Shown here: positions 13,069-22,994 of the stretch, one piece after another | Layout: each line of letters opens with the position of its first letter | Numbering within the stretch: position 1 is the first letter of the stretch | DNA from: Variovorax davisae | GTDB taxonomy: Bacteria; Pseudomonadota; Gammaproteobacteria; Burkholderiales; Burkholderiaceae_C | Length of the DNA: 64,000 nt | Assembly (NCBI RefSeq): GCF_030316845.1 | Contig: NZ_JASZYS010000001.1 | Coordinates: 558,001 to 622,000 of the forward strand | Direction: 5' to 3' | Program-made: the position numbers and the translations under genes | The notes under the pieces: model-generated | What the model saw: the letters and a program-made list of their open reading frames with translations, nothing else | Told to the model about the DNA's origin: nothing | Database searches by the model: none

Positions 13069-14002
13069 GAAAGAAACGTTGATCGACCTGCGGGCCTGGC
13101 GCCAGTTCGTGGCGGTCGCCGAGGAGCTCCATTTCGGCCGCGCCGCGCTGCGCCTGCACATGACCCAGCCGCCCGTCACCCAGGCGATCGCGCAGCTCGA
13201 GAAGACGCTGGAGGTGCAGCTCTTCGACCGCACCCGGCGCCGGGTGGTGCTGACCGCAGCCGGCGAGGCGCTGCTGCCCGAGGTGCGCGAACTGCTGGCG
13301 CGCGCCCAGGCGCTGCCGGCGCGGGCCCGCGCGGCGGCGGCCGGCGAGGTCGGGCGGGTGCGCCTCGCCTTCGTTTCGACCATCGGCTTCGACCAGCTGC
13401 CGGGCTGGGTGCGGGCGTTCCGCGAACACAGCCCGCAGGTGGTGCTGGAACTGGTCGAGGCCACGGGCGACGTGCAGCTGCGCGACCTGGCGCGCAGCGC
13501 CATCGACGCCGGCCTGATGCTGCATTCGCCGGGCTTCGCGCCGCCGGGCCTGCACCATCTGCGGGTGGTGGTCGAGCCGATGGTGCTGGCGCTGCCCGAG
13601 CACCATCCGCTGGCGAGCGCGCCCCAACTGCCCTGGGAGGCGGTGCTGGGCGAGCCGCTGGTGATCTTTCCGCGCCGCATCGCGCCGTCGCTGCACGATG
13701 CGGTGTTCGGGCTCTACCACGCGGCGGGCCGGCTGCCGGTGGTGGCGCAGGAGGCGATCCAGATGCAGACCATCGTCAACCTGGTCTCGGCCGGTCTGGG
13801 GCTGGCCTGGGTGCCCGAAAGCGTGATGCAGTTCCGGCGCCCCGGCGTGATCTACCGGACGCCGGACCCCGCCGGCGGGCGCGGCCCGAAGCGGCCTGCC
13901 GCGCCGCTGTGCGAGACCAGCCTGGTCTGGCTGGAAGGCGATGGGCAGCCGGCGCTGGAGCGCTTCGTGGACTTCGTGCGCGCGCAGTTGGCCGGCAGCT
14001 GA
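13067..14002 (+). CDS. LysR family transcriptional regulator next to ilvD
   Basis: 311 residues. N-terminal winged helix-turn-helix of LysR type (LRAWRQFVAVAEELHFGRAA, then TQPPVTQAIAQLEKTL, residues about 8-50) and a C-terminal effector-binding domain with two periplasmic-binding-like lobes. The divergent ilvD gene and the two dyads between them suggest that it controls ilvD and itself. The effector cannot be read from sequence. It ends 6 nt before the converging ferritin gene. Confidence 0.9.
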   Translation: MKETLIDLRAWRQFVAVAEELHFGRAALRLHMTQPPVTQAIAQLEKTLEVQLFDRTRRRVVLTAAGEALLPEVRELLARAQALPARARAAAAGEVGRVRLAFVSTIGFDQLPGWVRAFREHSPQVVLELVEATGDVQLRDLARSAIDAGLMLHSPGFAPPGLHHLRVVVEPMVLALPEHHPLASAPQLPWEAVLGEPLVIFPRRIAPSLHDAVFGLYHAAGRLPVVAQEAIQMQTIVNLVSAGLGLAWVPESVMQFRRPGVIYRTPDPAGGRGPKRPAAPLCETSLVWLEGDGQPALERFVDFVRAQLAGS

Positions 14003-14008
14003 AGCCGC

Positions 14009-14479
14009 TCAGCCTTCGGACTGGGTCTGGAGATAGTTCTGCAGCCCGACCTTGTCGATCAGCCCGAGTTGCTTCTCGAGCCAGTAGGCATGGTCTTCCT
14101 CGGTGTCGCGCAGCTGTGCCAGCAGCAGGTCGCGGCTGACATAGTCGCCGACGCTCTCGCACAGCGCCATGCCCTGCTTCAGCGCCTCGCGCACCTCGTA
14201 TTCGGTGTCCAGGTCTTTCTGCAGCATCTCGGGCACGGTCTGCCCGGGCGTGAATTCCTTCGGGCGCATGTCCGGCAGGCCGCCGAGCAGCAGGATGCGG
14301 CGGATCAGCGCATCGGCGTGCTGGGTTTCCTCCTGCATCTCGTGGTCGAGGCGCGCGTAGAGCTTGACGAAGCCCTGGTCCTCGTAGATGCGCGAATGGA
14401 TGAAGTACTGGTCGCGGGCGGCGAGTTCGCCGCGCACGAGCTGCTTGAAGTAGTCGATGACCTGTGGGTTTCCCTGCAT
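14009..14479 (-). CDS. Bacterioferritin-like ferritin without the haem-ligand Met
   Basis: Iron-storage protein of 156 residues forming a four-helix bundle in a 24-mer shell (family knowledge). Ferroxidase ligands E18, Y25, E51, H54 and the later E and H (in DTEEDHAYW) are all present. Position 52, the Met that binds haem between subunits in E. coli Bfr, is Thr (EETQHAD). This matches the Pseudomonas FtnA/BfrA branch, which is a haem-free ferritin despite its name. A bfrB partner is not in the window. Start [11 protein letters not shown] is typical. Confidence 0.92.
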   Translation of the reverse strand: MQGNPQVIDYFKQLVRGELAARDQYFIHSRIYEDQGFVKLYARLDHEMQEETQHADALIRRILLLGGLPDMRPKEFTPGQTVPEMLQKDLDTEYEVREALKQGMALCESVGDYVSRDLLLAQLRDTEEDHAYWLEKQLGLIDKVGLQNYLQTQSEG

Positions 14480-14616
14480 GGGACTGACCTTGTTGTTCTA
14501 GGTGAAGACCCGAGTATCGCGTCGAACCGGGCCGCCGGGGAAGATGTCCCCCTTTCCGCGGTCTGCATGGGTCTGTGTCTCAGAAGCGTTCGCATCGGGG
14601 CGGCACAATCGGCCCC

Positions 14617-15444
14617 ATGCTCATGTACCCGCAGATCAATCCCATCGCCCTGCAGCTCGGGCCGGTCGCCATCCACTGGTATGGCCTGACCTACCTGGCG
14701 GCCTTCGCGCTGTTCTACTTTCTGGGCACCCGCCGGCTCGGGCACGAGCCCTTCCGCTCGATCACCGGCCCCGGCGCCTGGACCCGCAAGGATGTCGAGG
14801 ACATCCTGTTCCTCGGCGTGATGGGCGTGATCGTCGGTGGCCGGCTCGGCTACTGCCTGTTCTACAAGCCGGGCTACTACCTCACGCACCCGCTGGAGAT
14901 CTTCTTCGTCTGGCAGGGCGGCATGAGCTTTCACGGCGGGCTGCTGGGCGTGATCGCCTCGATGGTGTGGTTCTCGCGTTCGCGCGCCCGGCCGTTCTGG
15001 CAGGTGATGGATTTCGTGGCGCCCTGCGTGCCCACCGGGCTGGCGGCCGGGCGGGTGGGCAACTTCATCAATGGCGAACTGTGGGGCCGCTTCAGCAACC
15101 CCGAGCTGCCCTGGGGCATGGTGTTTCCCCAGAGCGGCTCGATGCTGCCGCGCCATCCCTCTCAGGTCTACCAGTTCCTGCTCGAGGGCCTGTTGCTGTT
15201 CGTGCTGCTGTGGCTCTATGCCCGCAAGGACCGCGGCGAGCGGCGCGTGTCGGCGGTGTTCCTGATCGGCTACGGCCTGATGCGCTTCATCGCCGAGTAC
15301 TTCCGCGAGCCCGACGACTTCCTCGGCCTGCTGGCGCTCAACATGAGCATGGGGCAGTGGCTGTGCGTGCCGATGATCGCCTTCGGCCTCTGGCTCTATG
15401 CCAGCGCCCGCCCGGCGCGGGTGGCCGGCGCGCTCAGGGGGTGA
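14617..15444 (+). CDS. lgt: Prolipoprotein diacylglyceryl transferase
   Basis: Inner-membrane enzyme that transfers diacylglyceryl from phosphatidylglycerol to the lipobox cysteine of prolipoproteins. 275 residues with seven hydrophobic segments. Family signature [14 protein letters not shown] (about residues 141-152), HGG in MSFHGGLLG, and [11 protein letters not shown]. The N-terminus [15 protein letters not shown] fits ATG 14617; ATG 14623 is equally plausible. The open frame begins 42 nt upstream but without similarity. Confidence 0.94.
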   Translation: MLMYPQINPIALQLGPVAIHWYGLTYLAAFALFYFLGTRRLGHEPFRSITGPGAWTRKDVEDILFLGVMGVIVGGRLGYCLFYKPGYYLTHPLEIFFVWQGGMSFHGGLLGVIASMVWFSRSRARPFWQVMDFVAPCVPTGLAAGRVGNFINGELWGRFSNPELPWGMVFPQSGSMLPRHPSQVYQFLLEGLLLFVLLWLYARKDRGERRVSAVFLIGYGLMRFIAEYFREPDDFLGLLALNMSMGQWLCVPMIAFGLWLYASARPARVAGALRG

Positions 15445-15451
15445 GGGCGGG

Positions 15452-15486
15452 GCGCCGGGGCCGGGTATTTCCGAGGCCCCGGGGCG
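15452..15486 (+). terminator. Strong stem-loop after lgt
   Basis: Arms ccggggcc (15455-15462) and ggccccgg (15475-15482), extended by a few further pairs, 7 nt after the lgt stop. No T-run follows, so it is either a weak terminator or an mRNA-stabilising hairpin. Confidence 0.4.
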
Positions 15487-15515
15487 TTGCGCATGGGGCT
15501 CCGCATTCACATAAT
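15487..15515 (+). promoter_or_regulatory. Promoter of the malonate operon
   Basis: TTGCGC (15487-15492) and CATAAT (15510-15515) are 17 nt apart. The predicted start near 15522 gives a leader of under 20 nt before the gntR ATG. The -10 box overlaps the operator at 15512-15527. Confidence 0.55.
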
Positions 15516-15527
15516 TACGCGTAATTA
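15512..15527. promoter_or_regulatory. Perfect 16-bp palindrome, GntR operator
   Basis: taattacgcgtaatta is an exact palindrome, AT-rich in a GC-rich region. It overlaps the -10 box and the likely start of the operon, 12 nt before the gntR ATG. Position and symmetry fit a dimeric GntR/FCD repressor that is relieved by a malonate-derived effector. Confidence 0.7.
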
Positions 15528-15539
15528 CGGAATTCGCCT

Positions 15540-16208
15540 ATGCGCCTGGTCCAGAACTCCCTGCACGACGAAGTCGCCGCCACCCTGCGCGAAGAGATCT
15601 TCGGCGGCGTGCTGGTGCCGGGCGCCTTCATCGACGAGGCGTCGGTGTGCGAGCGCCTGCAGATCTCGCGCACGCCCTTGCGCGAGGCGCTCAAGGTGCT
15701 GACGGCCGAAGGGCTGCTGCGGCACGAGCCGCGCCGCGGCTGCTTCGTCGCCGAGGTCACGCAGCGCGACCTCGACGAGATCTTCCCGGTGATCGCGCTG
15801 CTCGAAGGCCGCTGCGCCTGGGAGGCCGCGCGCCATGCCAGCGACGACGATCTCGCCGCGCTCGAGGCGCTCCACGACCGGCTCGCCAAACACGCGCGGG
15901 CGCGCCGCATCAACGACTACTACGCGACCAATTTCGCGATCCACGAGGCGATCATCATGCTGGCCGACAACCGCTGGCTGGCGCAGGTGATCGGCGACCT
16001 GCGCAAGATCCTCAAGCTGGCGCGGCAGCAGCAACTGCATGCGCCGGGACGGCTCGAGCAGAGCCTGTCCGAACATCTCGCGGTGTTCGCCGCCCTCAAG
16101 GCGCGCGACAGCGACGGCGCCGAGGCCGCGATGCGGACCCACCTGAACCGCCAGCGCGAGGCCCTGCGGGCGGTCGCGCTGCAACAGAAAGCGAAGCTCA
16201 TCTCATGA
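15540..16208 (+). CDS. GntR/FCD family regulator of the malonate operon
   Basis: 222 residues. N-terminal winged helix (about 8-72: LREEIFGGVLVPGAFIDE, then ISRTPLREALKVLTAEGLL) and an all-helical FCD ligand domain (about 80-215) with the metal-site-like residues D/H/H (NFAIHEAI, SEHLAVF). First gene of the operon, its stop overlapping the next start by ATGA. By analogy with MatR of rhizobia it should control malonate use; the palindrome at 15512-15527 is its likely site. Confidence 0.9.
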   Translation: MRLVQNSLHDEVAATLREEIFGGVLVPGAFIDEASVCERLQISRTPLREALKVLTAEGLLRHEPRRGCFVAEVTQRDLDEIFPVIALLEGRCAWEAARHASDDDLAALEALHDRLAKHARARRINDYYATNFAIHEAIIMLADNRWLAQVIGDLRKILKLARQQQLHAPGRLEQSLSEHLAVFAALKARDSDGAEAAMRTHLNRQREALRAVALQQKAKLIS

Positions 16209-17662
16209 ATGCCGGCGACTGGATCACCCGCGGGGTCTCCCTGCTGCGCCCGGGCCACGCGCCCGATGGCGCCAAGGCGGCCAACGATTCGACCAAGGGG
16301 AAGCGGGCCGGCGGGCCGCGCCCGCTCGGCGAGCGGCTCGAGGCGACGCTGCGCCGTCCCGGCGAGGCACTGGCGCCGCGGGCCTTGCGCAACGCGCTGG
16401 TCGAACTGCAGGCGGTGGTCGACCCGCGCATCAGCGAGGTCGAGGCCGGCCGCCGCGCCCATGCGGTGGTGCAGTGGTACGGCGAGCGCGAGCTCGACGA
16501 GCGGCGCGACATCTGGCTCTTGATGAGCGAACGCTTCGCGCCCGACGTGCACAAGCTCAGCACGGCGCGCGACCGCCACGAGGCCGCGGTCGGCACGCCG
16601 GACGAGGGCCAGGCCGAGATCGGGCTGCGGCGCGCCCTGGCGTCGCCGCGCGCGCGGCTGCTGCAGCGCTTCGCGATCGATCCCGACGGCATGCGCTTCC
16701 TGGTCGACCTGCGCGCTGAACTGCTGCCGCACCTGAAGGGCGACCGCCGGCTGCTGCCGCTCGAGGCCGAACTCGAGCACCTGTTCTCGACCTGGTTCGA
16801 CATGGCCTTTCTCGACCTGCGGCGCATCAGTTGGGACTCGCCGGCCTCGCTGATCGAGAAGCTGATCCAGTACGAGGCGGTGCACGACATCAAGAGCTGG
16901 GCCGACGTCAAGAACCGGCTCGACAGCGATCGCCGCTGCTACGGCTTCTTCCATCCGCGCCTGCCCAACACGCCGCTGATCTTCGTCGAGGTGGCGCTGG
17001 TCGACGGCATCAGCGAGGGCATCGTGCCGCTGCTCGACGAGGCGGCCGCCCTGGTCCGCCCCGACAAGGCGACGACCGCGATCTTCTATTCGATCAGCAA
17101 CACGCAGGCCGGGCTCAAGGGCGTGAGTTTCGGCGATTCGCTGATCAAGCGCGTGGTCGAGACGCTGCAGGACGAGCTGCCTCGGTTGAAGGTCTTCGCG
17201 ACCCTGTCGCCGATCCCCGGCTTTCGCGGCTGGCTGGCGAAGCAGGCCGACGGCATCGTCGCGCGGCTGGACGAGAAGCGGGCCGCCGAACTGGGGCGCG
17301 CCGTGGGCTCGCTGCCGCCGACCGGCGAGCGTTTCCTCGCCGCGGCCGACGAGGCGCTGGCCCTCGACGCCCGCTCGCCGGTGCGACAGCTGCTGCAGCA
17401 CGCGGCGGCCGAATACCTCGGACGGGCCACGGCCGATGGCAAGCCGGTCGATCCGGTGGCGCGCTTCCATCTCGGCAACGGTGCGCGGGTGGAGCGGCTC
17501 AACTGGGGCGGCGACCCGTCGCCGAAGGGCCTCAGGCAGTCCTACGGCCTGATGGTCAACTACCTCTACGATCTCAAGCGGCTCGACAAGCACCGCGCCT
17601 TGCTCGCGCAGGGCAAGGTGGCCGTCTCGGGCGGTATCGACGACTTGTTCCTCAAGGGTTGA
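16205..17662 (+). CDS. matA: Malonyl-CoA decarboxylase
   Basis: Converts malonyl-CoA to acetyl-CoA and CO2 in the cytoplasm. 485 residues: an N-terminal helical domain and a C-terminal catalytic domain of GNAT-like fold (family knowledge). Conserved blocks: RRCYGFFHPRLPNTPLIF, FYSISNTQAGLKGVSFG with the catalytic Ser, LSPIPGFRGWL and ARFHLGNGARVERLNW with the catalytic His near residue 421. Translationally coupled to the GntR gene (ATGA) and followed 78 nt later by the Bug receptor. With MatB it forms a two-step route from malonate to acetyl-CoA. Confidence 0.93.
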   Translation: MNAGDWITRGVSLLRPGHAPDGAKAANDSTKGKRAGGPRPLGERLEATLRRPGEALAPRALRNALVELQAVVDPRISEVEAGRRAHAVVQWYGERELDERRDIWLLMSERFAPDVHKLSTARDRHEAAVGTPDEGQAEIGLRRALASPRARLLQRFAIDPDGMRFLVDLRAELLPHLKGDRRLLPLEAELEHLFSTWFDMAFLDLRRISWDSPASLIEKLIQYEAVHDIKSWADVKNRLDSDRRCYGFFHPRLPNTPLIFVEVALVDGISEGIVPLLDEAAALVRPDKATTAIFYSISNTQAGLKGVSFGDSLIKRVVETLQDELPRLKVFATLSPIPGFRGWLAKQADGIVARLDEKRAAELGRAVGSLPPTGERFLAAADEALALDARSPVRQLLQHAAAEYLGRATADGKPVDPVARFHLGNGARVERLNWGGDPSPKGLRQSYGLMVNYLYDLKRLDKHRALLAQGKVAVSGGIDDLFLKG

Positions 17663-17740
17663 GAGAACATTGGGGCCCTTCCAACCTGGCGCGCTGCGGG
17701 CCCCGGCGCAAGACATTCCAACGACAACAGGAGACAACCG

Positions 17741-18727
17741 ATGACCTCAGGCATTCAACGGCGGGACGTGCTGCGCCTGGCGGCGGCGAGCGCCGCGATG
17801 GCGGCGGGCGGCGTGCGGGCCCAGTCGCACTGGCCGACCCGGCCGGTGATGATGATCGTGCCGTTCCCGGCCGGCGGCGGCACCGACGCCTTCGCGCGGC
17901 CGCTGTCGGCGCAGTTCACCAAGCTCACCGGCCAGACGCTGGTGATCGACAACCGCGGCGGCGCCGGCGGCACCGTGGGTGCCAGCATCGCGGCCAAGGC
18001 GGCGCCGGACGGCTACACGCTCTTCATGGGGGCGGTGCATCACGCGATCGCGCCGTCGATCTACCCCAAGCTCGACTACGACCTCGAAAAGGACTTCGTG
18101 CCGCTGCTGCTTTTGGCCAACGTGCCGCAGGTGGTGGTGGTGAATCCGAAGCGGATCACCGAGACCACGCTGAAGGCTTTCGTCGCCAACGCCAAGCAGA
18201 ACCCGGGCAAGCTCAACTACGCCTCGGCCGGCGCCGGCACCTCGCATCACCTGGCGGGCGAGCTGTTCAAGCTGCAGACCGGCACCTTCATCACGCACAT
18301 TCCCTATCGCGGCGCCGGGCCGGCGCTGCAGGACCTGATCGCCGGCAACGTCGACGTGATGTTCGACGGCCTCGGCTCGTCGGCCCAGCACATCAAGGCC
18401 GGTCGCATCAAGGCGCTGATGGTGGCCGGCAGCAAGCGCAATCCCGCCTTCCCCGACGTGCCCTGCGCCGCCGAGGTGGGCTTGCCCGACTACACCGTGA
18501 CGACCTGGTACGGGCTCTGGGCGCCCAAGGGCACGACAGCGGAGGTGCAGGCCCGGATCGTCGACGACATGAAGAAGGCGCTCGCCAGCGACGAACTGAA
18601 GACGATCTGGGCCAGCAACGGCTCGGAGATCCCGAACGTCACCAACGCCGCCTATGCCGCTTTCGTGAATGCGGAGATCAAGCGCTGGGCGGCGGTGGTC
18701 AAGGCCTCGGGGGCCAAGCTGGAATGA
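17741..18727 (+). CDS. Bug-type periplasmic solute receptor (TctC family)
   Basis: 328 residues. A leader with the paired arginines of a Tat-like signal (QRRDVLRLAAAS) ends near residue 28. The mature part shows Bug hallmarks: WPTRPVMMIVPFPAGGGTD, NRGGAGGTVGA, and THIPYRGAGPALQDLIAG. Receptors of this family bind carboxylates and serve TctAB-type transporters. Its place in the operon suggests that malonate or a close acid is the ligand, but no tctA or tctB gene is in the window. AGGAG lies seven bases before the ATG. The stop overlaps the next start by ATGA. Confidence 0.88.
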   Translation: MTSGIQRRDVLRLAAASAAMAAGGVRAQSHWPTRPVMMIVPFPAGGGTDAFARPLSAQFTKLTGQTLVIDNRGGAGGTVGASIAAKAAPDGYTLFMGAVHHAIAPSIYPKLDYDLEKDFVPLLLLANVPQVVVVNPKRITETTLKAFVANAKQNPGKLNYASAGAGTSHHLAGELFKLQTGTFITHIPYRGAGPALQDLIAGNVDVMFDGLGSSAQHIKAGRIKALMVAGSKRNPAFPDVPCAAEVGLPDYTVTTWYGLWAPKGTTAEVQARIVDDMKKALASDELKTIWASNGSEIPNVTNAAYAAFVNAEIKRWAAVVKASGAKLE

Positions 18728-19500
18728 CGGCTTCCATCGGGTTGCGCGTGGAGGGGCCGCTGGCCTTCGTGACCCTGGCGAACAGCGGCCGGCTCAATGC
18801 CATGACGCGCGCCATGTGGCGCGAGCTGCGCGCGGTCTTCGGGCGTCTCGCGCAGCTGCCGGCGCTGCGCTGCGTGGTCGTGGGCGGGGAGGGCGGGGCC
18901 TTCTGCGCCGGCGGCGACATCTCCGAATATCCCTCGTTCCGCTTCGAGGTCGAGCCGCTGCGCGCCTTCCACGAGGACGAGGTCTGGGCGGCGCTGGCCG
19001 CCATGCTGGCCTGCGAGCTGCCGCTGGTCGCATGCATCGAAGGCGCCTGCATGGGCGCCGGGCTCGAGATCGCGAGCTGCTGCGACATCCGGCTGGCCGC
19101 CGCGTCGGCGAAGTTCGGCGCGCCGATCGCCAAGCTCGGCTTTCCGATGGCGCCGCGCGAGGCGGCGCTGGTGCAGGGCGCGATCGGCGACGTGCTGGCG
19201 CGCGACATGCTGCTGGCAGCCGGCGTGCACGGCGCCGAGCGCCTGCGCGAGGCGGGGTTCCTGCTGCGCGTGCTGCCCGATGCCGAACTCCAGGCCGAGG
19301 TGCTGGCCTGCGCGAATCGCATCGCCGCGCTGGCGCCTGCGGCGGCGCGCCTCAACAAGGCCACCTTCGCCGCCCTGCGCCAGGCCGGCGCCCAGGCGGG
19401 CGTCGCGCCGCTGCTGGCGACCGCCTACGATTACGCCGACAGCGCCGAGCATCGCGAAGGCATCGCCGCCTTCCTCGCCAAGCGGCCTCCCGTCTTTTGA
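18724..19500 (+). CDS. Enoyl-CoA hydratase/isomerase family protein in the malonate operon
   Basis: 258 residues with a crotonase fold. Both oxyanion-hole segments are present (GGAFCAGGDIS and EGACMGAGLEIAS). The first acid of hydratases is retained as the Glu in GLEIAS, but the second, usually in F-G-x-PE, is replaced (KFGAPIAKLG has Ile). It therefore may not be a hydratase; a decarboxylase, isomerase or thioesterase-like role on a malonyl- or substituted malonyl-CoA is possible. Coupled by ATGA to the receptor gene and 7 nt before matB. Confidence 0.85.
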   Translation: MTASIGLRVEGPLAFVTLANSGRLNAMTRAMWRELRAVFGRLAQLPALRCVVVGGEGGAFCAGGDISEYPSFRFEVEPLRAFHEDEVWAALAAMLACELPLVACIEGACMGAGLEIASCCDIRLAAASAKFGAPIAKLGFPMAPREAALVQGAIGDVLARDMLLAAGVHGAERLREAGFLLRVLPDAELQAEVLACANRIAALAPAAARLNKATFAALRQAGAQAGVAPLLATAYDYADSAEHREGIAAFLAKRPPVF

Positions 19501-19507
19501 GATCGAC

Positions 19508-21046
<1,539 letters not shown>

Positions 21047-21055
21047 GGTCGCGCC

Positions 21056-21481
21056 CTACTGGACCAGCAGCACGGAGATGTCGGTCTCGGCCACCACCTT
21101 GGTCGCGACCGAGCCCATCAGCGCCCGGCCGAACAGGCCGTGGCCGTGCGTGCCCATCACGATCAGTTCGGCGCCGGACTCGGTGGCGGCCTTGAGGATT
21201 TCCTCGGCGGCATGGCCATGGCGATGGTCGACCCTGTATGCCGTGATGCCGGCGCCCGCCAGCGTCGCCTTGACCGGATCGAGAACCTTGGCCGTTTCCT
21301 CGGCGTAGTAGTCGCGCACGATCTCCTTGCTGAGATGGCGGGTCACGTGGCCGGGCACGCCGATGCACACGTGCACCACGACGAGTTCGTTGCCGTCGAT
21401 GAACATGGCGCGGTTCTTCGCCAGGTAGTCGATGGCTTTCTGGGTGTGCGCGCTGCCGTCGACGGCGATCAGGATCTTCAT
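21056..21481 (-). CDS. Universal stress protein, ATP-binding type
   Basis: 141 residues in one UspA domain. Starts MKILIAVDGSAHTQKA with the nucleotide-site Asp. The ATP motif G-x2-G-x9-G-S is intact in GTHGHGLFGRALMGS. Second gene of a pair with the Usp at 21524-21967 (42 nt apart), probably one transcript. It converges with matB. Role: stress-linked signalling or persistence; partner unknown. Confidence 0.9.
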   Translation of the reverse strand: MKILIAVDGSAHTQKAIDYLAKNRAMFIDGNELVVVHVCIGVPGHVTRHLSKEIVRDYYAEETAKVLDPVKATLAGAGITAYRVDHRHGHAAEEILKAATESGAELIVMGTHGHGLFGRALMGSVATKVVAETDISVLLVQ

Positions 21482-21523
21482 GCGAGGCCTCTCGTTGTTC
21501 TGAATGGGATGACGGGGCCGGAC

Positions 21524-21967
21524 TCAGCGCAGGACCAGGACCGGCAGGTCCGAATGGGTGAGCACATGCTGGGTCTCGCTGCCCAGCAGCAGGCGCTTGA
21601 TGCCCTGGCGCCCATGCGAGGCCATGACGATCGTGTCGCTCTCGTGCTTCTTCGCGGCGGCGATGATGGCGTCGCCGACCAGGTCGGCGCTGACCGTCGA
21701 CGTCTTGACCTTGACGCCGCTGGCTTCGGCCTGTTGGGCGATCTCGTCGAGCGACGCCTGGGCCGCCTCGGCCCATTGCTTCTCGATCCGCCCGATGTCC
21801 TCGGGCGTGAACACGGCGGCACCGTCGAAGTAGTTGGTCGGGTAGCGTGGCACCACGGTCAGGGCAACCAGCTCGGCGCCGTTCTGCGCGGCCAGCGCGA
21901 TGGCGCTCGCCACCGCCTTCTTGGACAGGGGGGAGCCGTCGGTGGCGACCAGGATTCGCTTGAACAT
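21524..21967 (-). CDS. Universal stress protein
   Basis: 147 residues, single UspA domain (MFKRILVATDGSPLSKKA). The ATP-site loop is MASHGRQGIKRLLLGS: the second half of the G-x2-G-x9-G-S motif is kept, with Ala at the first Gly. First gene of the usp pair. Its promoter must lie in 21968-22098, a stretch in which I see no clear consensus boxes. Confidence 0.9.
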   Translation of the reverse strand: MFKRILVATDGSPLSKKAVASAIALAAQNGAELVALTVVPRYPTNYFDGAAVFTPEDIGRIEKQWAEAAQASLDEIAQQAEASGVKVKTSTVSADLVGDAIIAAAKKHESDTIVMASHGRQGIKRLLLGSETQHVLTHSDLPVLVLR

Positions 21968-22098
21968 GAATGCTCCTGTGGTTGGACCGCCAACAGCTTA
22001 ATACAAGGGTCGCCGGGACGGTCCTGATTCACATCAAGCCGACGGGGGAAAGCGCCGCCGCCTGCCGCCGCGCAGCCATTTTCTCGAACTGGCGGGCC

Positions 22099-22137
22099 GA
22101 AAAAAAGCCACGGCGCCTGTCGCGGGGCCGTGGCTTT
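22099..22137 (-). terminator. Rho-independent terminator of 6S RNA
   Basis: Perfect 11-bp arms aaagccacggc (22104-22114) and gccgtggcttt (22127-22137) followed on the minus strand by seven T. It closes the zapB-like/zapA/6S RNA unit. Confidence 0.85.
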
Positions 22138-22145
22138 CGATGAAA

Positions 22146-22320
22146 GGTGTCTGCGAGTGTGAGCCGAACCCGCATCCTGAACCAGGGTTCAGGTGGGCGA
22201 GGTCAGCAAGGCTTCGGGTTCATCTGACGCGAGATGATCACACCCGCCAAGCGATGTTCCAAGCCCTGCTCCGGAGAGCATTGGTACAAGGAAATATAGA
22301 GCCCAGCTTCGCACCGCAGA
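22146..22320 (-). ncRNA. ssrS: 6S RNA
   Basis: About 175 nt on the minus strand, downstream of zapA as in many proteobacteria. The 5' part (from TCTGCG at 22320) pairs with the 3' part (CGCAGA at 22150-22155), giving the long closing stem. The 3' arm carries CACCTGAACCCTGGTTCAGG, which resembles the conserved hairpin of 6S RNA. A TAAAAT -10-like box lies about eight bases before the predicted 5' end, and a strong terminator follows. 6S RNA binds the sigma-70 holoenzyme and damps transcription in stationary phase. Ends are estimates. Confidence 0.8.
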
Positions 22321-22362
22321 CGAAGCGTATTTTACGCCCGCTGCCGCCGGCGCGCCCAGGCT

Positions 22363-22689
22363 TCAGAGTAAATGTCCGTCGCCGGCGAGGGCCTGGTCGA
22401 GGCGCTGGACCAGCTGCGCGGCGCGGGCTTCGTCTTCGGCCGTGGCGGCGGGCGCTGCGGCAGGCGGCGCAGGCGGCGCGGGCGCGGCTTCGCGCTGCAC
22501 CAGGTCGAACGCGAGGTTCAGCGAGGCCAGCACCGCGATCCGGTCGCGCGCCTTGACCTTGCCGGCATCGCGGATCTTGCACATGGCGGCGTCGACGCGT
22601 TCGACCGCTTCGCGCAATTGCGGCTCGCCGCCTTCGGGGCAGCCGAGCAGGTAGCTCTGGCCCATGATCTGGACTTCGATTTGTTTCAT
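22363..22689 (-). CDS. zapA: Cell division protein ZapA
   Basis: 108 residues. Starts MKQIEVQIMGQSYLLGCP, the ZapA beta-hairpin head, followed by the helix with RIAVLASLNLAFDLV. An Ala/Pro-rich linker (about 70-84) precedes a short C-terminal helix. ZapA crosslinks FtsZ protofilaments at the division site. Its ATG shares one base with the TGA of the ZapB-like gene (TGATG), so the two are coupled. The 6S RNA follows 42 nt downstream. Confidence 0.9.
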   Translation of the reverse strand: MKQIEVQIMGQSYLLGCPEGGEPQLREAVERVDAAMCKIRDAGKVKARDRIAVLASLNLAFDLVQREAAPAPPAPPAAAPAATAEDEARAAQLVQRLDQALAGDGHLL

Positions 22690-22913
22690 CAGGGAGCGCT
22701 GGCGTCTTGGCCGGGATCGGCGGGCAGGTGGTCGAGCAGGGCATCGAGCCGCGTGCGCGCGGCGGCAAGCCGCGATTTGAGGGTGTCGCGTTCGCGCGTG
22801 AGCGCGTCGACCTGGTCCTGGAGCAGCGCATTGGTGCGCTGTACTTCCTCATGGCGCACGAGCAGGCGTTCGACGCGCTCGGCGATCTGGTCAATACGGC
22901 TCGGTGCAGGCAT
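22689..22913 (-). CDS. Small coiled-coil protein, ZapB-like
   Basis: 74 residues, almost wholly a predicted coiled coil (heptads through IDQIAERVERLLVRHEEV and LLQDQVDALTRERDTL). A small coiled-coil gene directly upstream of zapA is common in beta- and gammaproteobacteria and resembles ZapB/DUF904. Coupled to zapA by TGATG. A divisome role is inferred from context; sequence similarity in short coiled coils is weak evidence. Confidence 0.75.
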   Translation of the reverse strand: MPAPSRIDQIAERVERLLVRHEEVQRTNALLQDQVDALTRERDTLKSRLAAARTRLDALLDHLPADPGQDASAP

Positions 22914-22994
22914 GGAGGACGATTGTAGTTACCGGCGCCGGCGGCTTGGCATCGTCGCGCGCAAGGCGGGTGCCGGGAAACCCTACAATTCCGC

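Noticed and set aside
22140..22556. Plus-strand protein-coding frame over the 6S RNA and zapA
   Set aside because: Arg-rich shadow; region is explained by 6S RNA and zapA on the minus strand.
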